Part shown: piece by piece, positions 15,598 to 22,885 of the stretch
Position numbering within the stretch: the stretch's first letter is position 1
Layout of the letters: each line of letters begins with the position of its first letter
Assembly (NCBI RefSeq): GCF_009711165.2
Contig: NZ_WMID02000034.1
Span: forward strand, 1 to 64,000
DNA: 64,000 nucleotides
Source: Flavobacterium sp. MC2016-06
Lineage (GTDB): Bacteria > Bacteroidota > Bacteroidia > Flavobacteriales > Flavobacteriaceae
Direction: 5' to 3'
Translations under genes and position numbers: made by a program
Notes under the pieces: model-generated
The model's input: only the letters and a program-made list of their open reading frames with translations
The model's database searches: none
What the model was told of the DNA's origin: nothing

Positions 15598-15905
15598 GGT
15601 TTTAAATAAAAAAACATTTATTTCTATATGTAGAATTAGGTTCAAAGTGATAAGATATAAAATCCCGAGACAGAATATAATCTCTGCTTCTTTTTTAAGA
15701 TCTTTAGAAGTTGAAAAATTATTTACATAAAATCTTCATCTTTATCTATAATATGAATGATTTCTCTATAGCTTTATTAATTAATATATCTTTTACTTTT
15801 AATACTTTAAGCTCACTTTTCCTATCAATTTCTTTTCTCTTAACTTTATATAGTTGTATTTATCGTATTTCGTTTTATGTTAAACGCACAAATATTTGAA
15901 AACAA

Positions 15906-15933
15906 AAAAGAGACTCGAAAGTCTCTTTTTGGA
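15906..15933 (-). terminator. terminator of the XRE regulator
   Basis: The perfect arms aaaagagact/agtctctttt with a cgaa tetraloop lie 30 bp past the XRE stop. Confidence 0.75.
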
Positions 15934-15958
15934 ATTAATATATCTTTTATAAAAAGCA

Positions 15959-16366
15959 TCATTTTACTTTTAATAATTTTTCCAAATATTCAACTTTATC
16001 TTGCTCGGCTTTCAATAATCTTTCGTAAAGTTTTTTATTCTCGTCTACGGATTCCATTAATTTATCCAAAGGGTTAAAAGTACATTGACTATTTAATGAT
16101 GAATTATCATTAAAATTATTGAAGCTATTGAAATAATTAAACACCCCTTCTTCTGAAAAATTCTTTATTGCTTCCACACTCACACCCAGTGCCTTTGCTA
16201 CATCAATAAGTTTTTCTTCTTCAATTGTTTCGCTGTTTTCCATAATAGAAATAGCCTGCTGATTTGTTCCCATAGCCTGTGCCAATGCTTCCTGCTTCAT
16301 GTCTTTTAATTCACGAATACGACTGATTTTTCGTCCTATGTGATTTGGTTTTGTTAGTGTACTCAT
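15959..16366 (-). CDS. XRE-family transcriptional regulator
   Basis: A 135-residue protein with a canonical Cro/C1-type HTH (IGRKISRIRELKDMKQEALA, then AMGTNQQAISIMENSE) at residues 10-65. An Asn/Phe-rich linker (FNYFNSFNNFNDNSSLN) and a C-terminal coiled segment (LYERLLKAEQDKVEYLEKLL) follow. It is divergent from the HEPN operon. An exact 9-bp inverted repeat between them is the likely operator for both. The same linker-coil C-terminus occurs in a fossil near 51.8 kb and in the partial gene at the right window edge, so this is a family spread in the genome. Confidence 0.9.
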   Translation of the reverse strand: MSTLTKPNHIGRKISRIRELKDMKQEALAQAMGTNQQAISIMENSETIEEEKLIDVAKALGVSVEAIKNFSEEGVFNYFNSFNNFNDNSSLNSQCTFNPLDKLMESVDENKKLYERLLKAEQDKVEYLEKLLKVK

Positions 16367-16428
16367 AGCTCAAAGATAATAATTAAGAATAAAGAAGTAA
16401 GTCTTCTGTATGATATAGAAATAGTCTT

Positions 16429-16462
16429 GTACTGTACAATACAAATTGATACGGTACAGTAC
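16429..16462. promoter_or_regulatory. divergent operator, GTACTGTAC/GTACAGTAC
   Basis: Two 9-bp half sites in exact inverted orientation (16429-16437 and 16454-16462) are separated by 16 bp, midway between the divergent XRE and HEPN genes. The arms are almost self-complementary (gtac ends). Spacing of about two helical turns suits a tetramer or two dimers of the XRE protein. Confidence 0.7.
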
Positions 16463-16538
16463 GACTAATCACTTACTTGCCTGTGTGTTAAACAAAAATA
16501 CAATTTTTCACACAAGTATTAACTAAAAAATTAAAATT

Positions 16539-17405
16539 ATGAATGCAATTGAATTTTCACAGCAAAAAGAATTACTTGAAGTAATTACAGAACACATTAA
16601 AACATCTGCTATTTATTGTTTTGGCAGGCATGCAAACACTTACAGTTCAAGCAGGATACTTAATCCTGACAAAGCAGTACAGAAAGAGCATATTCATTTA
16701 TATCTCTTAGTCTTTGTTTCTGAAACTATAGAAAACTCTGCCAGTGATATAAGTGATAAGATAAAAACAAAGAGTCAGGGTTCTTTGACCACAACTGTTC
16801 TTATCCACCATGTACAGAGTCTTAAAAACCTTTGCGCAGACCAGCAGTTTTTCTTTTGGCAGATTATGCAGAACGGAGAACTGTTATTTCAGGATATTAA
16901 CAAGCCTGCGTATTTAAATATTTCTGAAACTCCGAAAAGAAATTTAAAATCAGCATCAAGTTATAGAGCGAGCAGGAGTTATATTATTGTTACACTATGG
17001 AACTGGGTATATAATGATGATGATGTTTCGAGTTCGGATGAAGTAAAAATGTCCGCCCTTCATCAAATAGTGGAGCAGAGTTGCCTCGCTTTAATTCGTG
17101 TTTTTACTGGCTATACTCCCAATCATTTTGCGTTAGAGTACCTGTTTATGCTTTGCGAATACTTTACCAGTATAACAGCAGATTTCTTTCCCCGCCAAAC
17201 CAAGGAAGAAAAGTCCATATTCAATTTGCTTAAGCAACAGCCCAACACTCTTCGTTTCAGCAAGTGTAACGACGTTGATTATATACTTTATCAATTGCTT
17301 GAAGAAAGATGCGGGAAATTTAGAAAGCAGGCTGATATCATGCTTCAAAATGAAATCGAAAGACTCAATGAAGCTGAAAGTGAAACTCAGAAAACAAATA
17401 ATTAG
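16539..17405 (+). CDS. HEPN domain protein with degenerate nucleotidyltransferase-like N-terminus
   Basis: A 288-residue protein. The N-terminal half keeps the layout of Bacteroidetes MNT-HEPN proteins (AIYCFGRHANTYSSSRIL, HIHLYLLVFVSE, QNGELLFQDI) but lacks the GSxxxG...DxD catalytic motif. The C-terminal half is the HEPN helical bundle (SALHQIVEQSCLALIRVFTG, then YLFMLCEYFTSITADFFP, then EEKSIFNLLKQ). I see no clear RxxxxH RNase motif. It leads an operon of small unknown proteins, 5 bp before the next gene. HEPN/MNT proteins usually act in toxin-antitoxin or mobile-element biology; the activity here is uncertain. Confidence 0.75.
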   Translation: MNAIEFSQQKELLEVITEHIKTSAIYCFGRHANTYSSSRILNPDKAVQKEHIHLYLLVFVSETIENSASDISDKIKTKSQGSLTTTVLIHHVQSLKNLCADQQFFFWQIMQNGELLFQDINKPAYLNISETPKRNLKSASSYRASRSYIIVTLWNWVYNDDDVSSSDEVKMSALHQIVEQSCLALIRVFTGYTPNHFALEYLFMLCEYFTSITADFFPRQTKEEKSIFNLLKQQPNTLRFSKCNDVDYILYQLLEERCGKFRKQADIMLQNEIERLNEAESETQKTNN

Positions 17406-17410
17406 CAATT

Positions 17411-17779
17411 ATGAAAACCAATGAAAACAAAAGAGCTGATGATTTTATACAGGAACTCAAAGAAAGTTTTTTTTTCAGAACCCTGACTCCTGATAAATCG
17501 AAAGAAGGTATTTATTATGCGAGCCTGAAATTTACAAGTTACATAAATTTGATTTTCACTGTACAGGATCTACTTAAAACAGCACTTCACTCGCTGGAAA
17601 ATTCTGGTCTGGAAAATTCCAGCCAGATTCAGGATCCCACTTTCCATCTTACAAGTATTTTGGAAATTGCAATTCAGCTCCTGCCATGCGCAGAAGCTGA
17701 AGGGCTTGATAAACTGTACAAGCAGTATTTGGAGATACTCAAAGATCATGAAAGTAGAAATGAGAAAAAAGATGATTAA
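17411..17779 (+). CDS. small helical protein, paralog of the 19.1-kb gene
   Basis: A 122-residue helical protein (NLIFTVQDLLKTALHSLENS, then LTSILEIAIQLLPCAEAEGL then DKLYKQYLEI). It aligns over most of its length with the protein at 19085 (DLFCMIMDLLKAGMLALDGM, LLRIIEMLIPLEEADLLDIL). No known family. It is in the HEPN operon, 5 bp after the HEPN gene. Paralogs like these are common in Bacteroidetes conjugative elements, where their job is unknown. Confidence 0.75.
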   Translation: MKTNENKRADDFIQELKESFFFRTLTPDKSKEGIYYASLKFTSYINLIFTVQDLLKTALHSLENSGLENSSQIQDPTFHLTSILEIAIQLLPCAEAEGLDKLYKQYLEILKDHESRNEKKDD

Positions 17780-17795
17780 TCTAAATTATGAAATT

Positions 17796-18347
17796 ATGAA
17801 AAAGAATAAGATATCCTTTGGAATTAATCCTTGGTTGGGGCAGGATATAGGAAATCCATTTTATGCTCTTGAAGCCTTTTTTGACTTTGCACATCTTGAT
17901 TACCATAAAAATATTTTAAGTGAAGCAGTAATTCACAGCCATAGGAGAAAAATCTATAAACAGGATAACCCTTGCGAAGTTTTTGTTTTCTATTCTACAA
18001 TCTGCTCTTTTTTCAAGGTCTGTTACAGTTTAAAAATGAAAAGTAAAAAATGGAGAGTGAAAAAGTCAGCCCGCAGTGATGACGTATTTCATCTCTCTTC
18101 GCTGACAAAGCAGGAATTTGACAATCCTTTTCTTGTGTTTCAAAAAGCGTTTTCTGAGAACACTCTGGAGGAATTTGAATTCTTCATATGGGAAATCACC
18201 CAGCTGTCATTGTCTCCCCACGAAGAAGAATTTGATTATGACCTTATGACTCCATATGTCTATTTAATCAAAATGCTTGATGCAGGAGAGCTTATGCGTG
18301 AGAGAGGCGTTGAAAAGATTAAAAAAGATCAACTTTCACAGGAATAG
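17796..18347 (+). CDS. unknown protein of the HEPN operon
   Basis: About 183 residues from the ATG in the typical context aaattATGaaaaag. An upstream in-frame ATG at 17772 would overlap the preceding gene slightly. There is no recognised domain. The N-terminal half is aromatic-rich (GINPWLGQDIGNPFYALEAF), the middle basic (KMKSKKWRVKKSARSDD) and the C-terminal half acidic (SLSPHEEEFDYDLMTPYVYL). It was probably co-inherited with the flanking HEPN-operon genes. Confidence 0.7.
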   Translation: MKKNKISFGINPWLGQDIGNPFYALEAFFDFAHLDYHKNILSEAVIHSHRRKIYKQDNPCEVFVFYSTICSFFKVCYSLKMKSKKWRVKKSARSDDVFHLSSLTKQEFDNPFLVFQKAFSENTLEEFEFFIWEITQLSLSPHEEEFDYDLMTPYVYLIKMLDAGELMRERGVEKIKKDQLSQE

Positions 18348-18408
18348 GAATGCGGTAGCGCGATCCGATATCAGTACGCTCTCAACTTTAATAACAATAA
18401 TTTTTAAT

Positions 18409-19029
18409 ATGAAAAAAAATAAAAACCTTAAGAAAGAAACAGCAGTTGTAAAATCCGCAGAACAGGCAAAGACAGCACTCAATATGCTCCTGCAGAATCC
18501 AAAAAAGAATCTGGAAAGCGGGATTTCAGAACTTCTCGAAAAGTTGAAAAATCCCAAGCTTGATCTGTTGCTGGACAGATATCCAGACCTTTTACAGGAA
18601 TACGATTTGGAAGAATTGCTTACAGGTGATCTTGAAGTCATTGATGCAGAAGTACAGGACGTAAAGACGGCAGGATTGCTGTCGTGCCTGCAACTTCTGA
18701 TACATTTCTGTTACGAACTGAAAGAAAATACAAATCCAAAGGATAATAATTTTGATAGTCTGAGGTATATTTTAAGATCGATTACCTGTTACGAGTTTGT
18801 TCATGAACTGCTTCTGCTTGTCATAGCAATTACAGGAACAGATTACTATCAAAAGTTTCAGCAGAGAATTCAAAACTTAGATTTTGAACAGGTACAGGCT
18901 CTTCAAAATGATCTTGATTTACAGGAGCATATTGAGATGATGGCATGGTTTGGTTTGGTAAGGCTATTTTTAGAATCGGTTTACACTTATTTTAATAGTC
19001 CTGATCAAAACTTTAAAAATACGACGTGA
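18409..19029 (+). CDS. unknown helical protein of the HEPN operon
   Basis: About 206 residues from an ATG in the usual aatATGaaaaaa context; the frame is open further upstream but overlaps the previous gene. Lys-rich N-terminus, then helical repeats (LLEKLKNPKLDLLLDRYPDL, LSCLQLLIHFCYELKENTNP, FVHELLLLVIAITGTDYYQK). No family recognised. Its size and composition resemble the other members of this run, which may be divergent relatives. Confidence 0.68.
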   Translation: MKKNKNLKKETAVVKSAEQAKTALNMLLQNPKKNLESGISELLEKLKNPKLDLLLDRYPDLLQEYDLEELLTGDLEVIDAEVQDVKTAGLLSCLQLLIHFCYELKENTNPKDNNFDSLRYILRSITCYEFVHELLLLVIAITGTDYYQKFQQRIQNLDFEQVQALQNDLDLQEHIEMMAWFGLVRLFLESVYTYFNSPDQNFKNTT

Positions 19030-19084
19030 TGAAACTTCAAAAAGTCCGCTAGATAAATGATTAATCGACTTAAAAATAAATGTT

Positions 19085-19429
19085 ATGAAAAAAAATAAAA
19101 TCAAGTTAAATGATCTGATTGAAAATCCGGAACATTATTTTATAATGCTTAAACCTGCATCAAAAATGCGAAAAGATATCCACAATCTCGCAATAAATGT
19201 TCAGGGATATTCAGATCTGTTTTGTATGATTATGGATTTACTCAAAGCAGGAATGCTTGCGTTAGACGGAATGGAGGTCAGTACCAATAATAGTCCGAGG
19301 CAAGTCGAAAGATATGTGTACAGCCTGCTGAGAATAATAGAAATGCTGATACCATTAGAAGAAGCAGATTTATTGGACATTCTTCACCGAAAATATTTAA
19401 AAGAAAATAAAAAGAGCACTGCGAACTAA
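19085..19429 (+). CDS. small helical protein, paralog of the 17.4-kb gene
   Basis: A 114-residue protein aligning with the 122-residue gene at 17411 (shared pattern LLKAxxxALxxxE ... LLxIIExxIPLxEADxLDxLxxxYLxE). It is the last gene of the HEPN run. It is followed at once by a large hairpin region, so transcription probably stops near 19.6 kb. Confidence 0.72.
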   Translation: MKKNKIKLNDLIENPEHYFIMLKPASKMRKDIHNLAINVQGYSDLFCMIMDLLKAGMLALDGMEVSTNNSPRQVERYVYSLLRIIEMLIPLEEADLLDILHRKYLKENKKSTAN

Positions 19430-19484
19430 TCTATGACCAATTATAATTTTAATAAAATGCCGACTTCGGAGGCGTTTTCCAGCC

Positions 19485-19557
19485 CCGCAGGGCAAGTTGT
19501 TTTGAGATGCTGAATTCATTTCAAGCATCTCAAAACACAACTTGCAGGTTTCCTGCG
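19485..19557. repeat. large hairpin, candidate transfer-origin structure
   Basis: The inner arms gcaagttgttttgagatgct (19492-19511) and agcatctcaaaacacaacttgc (19524-19545; split by a 2-base bulge) are extended by outer cgcagg/cctgcg. That makes about 26 paired bases. No T run follows at once. It differs from the window's terminators in length and G/C content and could be an oriT-like or recombination structure. Confidence 0.65.
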
Positions 19558-19584
19558 AAACCATTTTTAGAGATAGATTTAATG

Positions 19585-19607
19585 AAAGGGCTTGATGCCC
19601 TTTTTTT
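19585..19607 (+). terminator. terminator of the HEPN operon
   Basis: The stem aaagggc/gccctttt has a 4-5-nt loop and a T run. Confidence 0.7.
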
Positions 19608-19751
19608 ATTGGAATGGTTATAACGTAATTTATTTTAAAGATATATCTGAATAAAGCGGATCCTTATCATATAACAGTGTTATTGGTTACTCCAGCAGAA
19701 TGCGGGGAGATATTTGATGCAATAATTGAGTTGTATTTTAAAATATTTTCT

Positions 19752-19912
19752 TAGAAGAAAAGACTCAAGTATGCTGGAGTGCAAGTAAGCATGAGGAAAT
19801 GCAGGCATTGAAGTATACAGGTGTGCAAGTTTGCAGTAATGCAAGCAGGCAAGTATGTTGGCCTGCAGGCTTGCAGGTATTCAGATATGCAAGTATGCAA
19901 GCCTACAGGGAT
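19752..19912. repeat. iteron-like cluster of short tgcaagtatgc repeats
   Basis: Degenerate units of 8-10 bp (caagtatgctgg, gtgcaagtaagcatg, gtgcaagtttgcag, gcaagcaggcaagtatg, gcaggcttgcaggtatt, gcaagtatgcaagcc) follow each other over 160 bp in one direction. It is more G/C-rich than its surroundings and has no ORF. Such tracts are known near mobilisation or partition genes of Bacteroidetes elements. A protein-binding iteron array is the likely reading. Confidence 0.6.
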
Positions 19913-20535
19913 TTACCTATTTGTAAAAGTGTTTTTAAAAGCATAAAAATGTAAAAATGTAAAAATGCTTTTATGGTTTTATTGCTTTATGGTTTTTCCG
20001 GAAACTTGCGATTTTATTTCCGGCAAACCTTGAAAAGATAATTGAACCTCACAATACCAATAAAAACATCTTTTACAAAGAAAACAGAAAAACGGAAAAA
20101 AGAAAAAGAAAGCAATTTCAAAGGACGGGATGCAGACAGGCCAAAAGGAATCGGAATAAGTCCCGAAGGGTGGTTTGTGAGGAACGAGCAAGACATTATG
20201 CCGAAGTCTTTTTGCCAGACTGAATAAGCCCGTCATATCTTCGTTTTCTTTTTTATTGTTTCTTAAAAAAAGAATAAAAATCAGTGCTTATAAAAATAGA
20301 ACATATTGCTGGAATTTTATAATTAAAATCCCAGCAAATACTATAATATTACAAACTGATCTTAAATTAATATTTTAAGCTTGTAATATCTTATTGTCAT
20401 AATCGTTTAAAAGCATACGCCATAGTGCGGATAGTAAACATAAAATTGGAAGATTATGTTTATGGACATGCCCTCCACACTGTAATGAAGTGATTAGCAT
20501 TATGTGTCGGAGGGCTTAATTTATTAAAGGCAGGA

Positions 20536-20847
20536 TTAAATCCACTGATAGGGTTTGTCCTTGCGGTTGAGGTAGCAGTACATTTCTTCCTTTTTGAGTT
20601 CGGGAAAGAATTTAAGGGCATCTTCAATGGCATAGTTGGGGAGAAAGGAAATCTCTTCACGGACAGCCTTAATTACTTTTTCACGACCATAAAAACGGAC
20701 GATCTCGTCAATTTGATACTGACCTCCACGCTCCACAATACGGGCAATAACCATTTTATATCCTCCATCCCAGTCAATACTGTCGAATTTAAAATCCCAG
20801 AAGAATTTAGGGTGAAGATTGGGTATTTTTCTAGTTAATTTCTCCAT
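20536..20847 (-). CDS. DUF6922-type antitoxin partner of AbiEii
   Basis: About 103 residues from the ATG at 20847; the frame extends to a TTG at 20874, which is less likely. LHPKFFWDFKFDSIDWDGGY followed by KMVIARIVERGGQYQIDEIV and FYGREKVIKAVREE is the pattern of the small DUF6922-type proteins paired with AbiEii nucleotidyltransferases. It presumably plays the AbiEi-like antitoxin role. It lies just behind the toxin gene on the same strand. Confidence 0.75.
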   Translation of the reverse strand: MEKLTRKIPNLHPKFFWDFKFDSIDWDGGYKMVIARIVERGGQYQIDEIVRFYGREKVIKAVREEISFLPNYAIEDALKFFPELKKEEMYCYLNRKDKPYQWI

Positions 20848-20895
20848 TGTTTTTTGAATAATGGTTAGTATCAAATATAAGCATTTTTTGCTGAA

Positions 20896-21585
20896 TTACC
20901 TGCGAAAACCTCTCTTTTTATTGGGGTTAATTGGTAAATCCTGACTTTCTGATTTAAATTTATATAAAGGATTTTTTACTGCCAGTTCCAGACGTTTTTG
21001 GATGTTTTTCCAGTTCTGCTCTTTTTCTTTCAGCATATCTACTCCTTCAAATGTGGTGATCTTGTCATAAGTATTCAGGCCTCTGCAAGCCCAGTAAGGA
21101 TCTTTGTCATATTTTCTCTGGTAGGCTTGCAGATAAAACTTTAGAGGTTCTTGCTCAAGCATAAAGTACATGTCGACAAAATCCTTGTATCTTGTACCGC
21201 TCTGATGGATTGCATGGAGTTTCATTGCCCCAATATCTTCATTAGAAATCATGCGGACTCCTTCCGTTGTTTCCACAGAATTCAGAATAGGGTAATTGTG
21301 TGTCACAATATCGACTTTTATATTGTCAATGAAGGTAAGAACTGTGTTATTGTAGAGTCTGCTTATCTCTTTATTTGCGTTGTAAGTGGCATGCAGATAT
21401 TTGAGCATCGCCTGCGGATTAAAATCTTTTGTTGTAAAAAGATCTATGTCTACCGATAAGCGGTGTCCTAATCGTAAGGCCAGCGCCGTACCGCCAACTA
21501 ATATGTGGTCTTTCAAATTTTCATCTTTCATAAGCCTTTGGAGAAGTTCCCACATCTCCGAAGTAACAGTTTCTTTGCAGAGCAT
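20896..21585 (-). CDS. AbiEii/AbiGii-family nucleotidyltransferase toxin
   Basis: A 229-residue protein with the family motif ILVGGTALALRLGHRLSVDI then DLFT (GGTxL, then DxDLF) near residues 28-49 and the conserved ISNEDIGAMKLHAIHQSGT and YKDFVDMYFMLEQ helices. AbiEii enzymes transfer nucleotides to tRNA and arrest growth during phage infection. Here the antitoxin-like partner follows, whereas classic AbiE has it first. The family call is firm; phage defence as its actual role is inferred. Confidence 0.88.
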   Translation of the reverse strand: MLCKETVTSEMWELLQRLMKDENLKDHILVGGTALALRLGHRLSVDIDLFTTKDFNPQAMLKYLHATYNANKEISRLYNNTVLTFIDNIKVDIVTHNYPILNSVETTEGVRMISNEDIGAMKLHAIHQSGTRYKDFVDMYFMLEQEPLKFYLQAYQRKYDKDPYWACRGLNTYDKITTFEGVDMLKEKEQNWKNIQKRLELAVKNPLYKFKSESQDLPINPNKKRGFRR

Positions 21586-21787
21586 AATTTTATGTTTTCA
21601 GAAAATTAATTCTGAAAAATGCCTGCTCTTTTAAATTGCCTTATGATGGCTTTACTTGGCATCGAATGTCCAATCTTAAAGGTTTAAGACCGTTTTACAA
21701 ACAAATAAGCCAATCGCTTCCAAACACTGCCTAGTACTTCCACATTACGGAGCAAGTGCTGATTATAAGATATATTGGTTTTAAGTA

Positions 21788-22243
21788 ATGCTATTAATTG
21801 AAATGATGAAAAATGAAGAAAAAAAGAATCGAAATTTGGGAGGTAGACCTCCCAAAATAGATCCAGCAGTCCACCGCTATTCTATCAGTCTTACTGCAGA
21901 AGAAAATGCCCGTTTTCTGACTCTTTTTGAAACATCAGGAATGCATGTAATGGCTCACTTTATTACAGCGTGTGTTTTTCAAAAGGGAATAAAAACAGTT
22001 AAGATCGATAAAGCGACAATGGATTATTATATGCGCCTGACCTCCTTTTACAGCCAGTTTAGGGCTGTTGGGGTAAATTACAATCAGGTTGTCAAGATTT
22101 TATATCAAAAATTTTCCGAAAGGAAAGCTTCTGCATTTCTGTACAAATTGGAAAAGCAGACTGCAGAATTTGCCGTTTTATCCCAAAAGATTATATCACT
22201 CACTGAGGAATTTGAAGAAAAGCACCTGAAAAAAGAATCTTGA
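21788..22243 (+). CDS. MobA/MobC-like mobilisation accessory protein
   Basis: A 151-residue basic protein with RNLGGRPPKIDPAVHRYSIS followed by LTAEENARFLTLFETSGMHV. This is the ribbon-helix-helix-like start of MobC/CTnDOT MobA-type relaxosome proteins. The middle (FRAVGVNYNQVVKILYQKF) is also family-like. These bind near oriT and load a relaxase, but no relaxase gene follows, so the element is defective or relies on another relaxase. Starts at 21803 or 21806 are equally possible. Confidence 0.72.
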   Translation: MLLIEMMKNEEKKNRNLGGRPPKIDPAVHRYSISLTAEENARFLTLFETSGMHVMAHFITACVFQKGIKTVKIDKATMDYYMRLTSFYSQFRAVGVNYNQVVKILYQKFSERKASAFLYKLEKQTAEFAVLSQKIISLTEEFEEKHLKKES

Positions 22244-22524
22244 TCTGACAGCGAAAATTCCAAAAGAAGTAAGTCTATAAAAATGTTAATTCATTTCTAA
22301 TGTATGAAACATGATTTTTCTTGTACCATATATAAAGAATTGATAAGATACATCTGTAAGATTTTATTAATTGCTGTTTATCGAAAAAACACCTTTCTGT
22401 TATGTTCTAGCCAAGCTTTAATTTATTGAAATTGCCGTAAGCCTGCAATTTTCGTTTTGGATATTGTGCCTTTAAAAGACAAATAGTACCAGTGGCACTA
22501 TAAACGTCATAGCTTCAAACATGA

Positions 22525-22556
22525 ATAATTATATTTAATAAAATAAATATAATTAT
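22525..22556. promoter_or_regulatory. inverted repeat upstream of the recombinase operon
   Basis: The perfect arms ataattatattta/taaatataattat have a 6-bp centre and lie 59 bp before the small gene that precedes the recombinase. It may be an operator. A recombinase attachment half-site is less likely because the probable site is in the tRNA. Confidence 0.5.
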
Positions 22557-22602
22557 GTGTAATCAGTAAAGATTGTGAAAGCGGTCTTTTAAAGTTTAGA
22601 GC

Positions 22603-22610
22603 AGGAGGTG
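22603..22610 (+). promoter_or_regulatory. strong Shine-Dalgarno site
   Basis: AGGAGGTG lies 4 nt before the ATG of the 86-residue gene. It is unusual for Bacteroidota and supports this start. Confidence 0.6.
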
Positions 22611-22614
22611 CGAG

Positions 22615-22875
22615 ATGGCAAATGAAGAAAAAGACAAAAGAAAAATCATTGTAGACAGAGACTTAATAAATCCAAATACTGAAGGCATAAATATAACGCT
22701 CGAACAAAGAGAAAATGTCTTTAACGATCAGAAAGAAAGAGCCAAAAACAATCAGGTAAAATTAACTATTGAAGAATTACGAAGCTGTAAAGGTTTTGAA
22801 ACAGTATCAGAATCGGAGGGACAGGAGATAATTGAGAGCCTGTTTCAATTAGCAGTAATAGTCTATAATTTTTAA
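22615..22875 (+). CDS. small acidic protein preceding the recombinase
   Basis: An 86-residue, highly charged protein (MANEEKDKRKIIVDRDLINP, then EELRSCKGFETVSESEGQEI) ending in a hydrophobic helix (IESLFQLAVIVYNF). No recognised domain. It is 10 bp before the serine recombinase and has a perfect SD, so it is probably expressed with it, possibly as a directionality or accessory factor. Similar short ORFs precede some Bacteroidetes recombinases, but the role is inferred. Confidence 0.7.
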   Translation: MANEEKDKRKIIVDRDLINPNTEGINITLEQRENVFNDQKERAKNNQVKLTIEELRSCKGFETVSESEGQEIIESLFQLAVIVYNF

Positions 22876-22885
22876 AACTAAAAAG

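Larger units (their letters stand above)
15517..15958. other. regulatory region of the HTH-ImmA/IrrE gene
   Basis: It contains the 15-bp palindrome, about 300 bp of very A/T-rich DNA without a convincing gene, and the terminator of the XRE regulator at its right end. Confidence 0.6.
19430..20535. other. non-coding mobile-element core: hairpin, terminator, iteron-like repeats
   Basis: This 1.1-kb stretch has a long imperfect hairpin (19485-19557), a terminator (19585-19607) and a tract of short repeats based on gcaagtatgc and gcaggcttgc (about 19752-19912). A segment at 20042-20227 has an open 61-codon frame (DRPKGIGISPEGWFVRNEQD) that I regard as doubtful. The layout is that of a transfer or replication origin region next to a mobilisation gene. 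Confidence 0.6.
22244..22614. other. region before the recombinase operon
   Basis: No gene is visible. It contains a perfect 13-bp inverted repeat (22525-22556) and the strong ribosome site of the next gene. Confidence 0.6.

Noticed and set aside
16371..16378. TATCTTTG as promoter of the XRE regulator
   Set aside because: A perfect -7 match, but it ends 5 bp before the ATG, which would need a leaderless mRNA. Kept only as a possibility.
19752..19912. CRISPR array
   Set aside because: The repeat units are short (8-10 bp), degenerate and contiguous, without constant-length spacers, and there are no cas genes.
20042..20227. 61-codon frame in the origin-like region
   Set aside because: Lys/Glu-rich low-complexity start, no ribosome site or terminator. 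The segment looks like conserved non-coding element DNA, so I did not call it.
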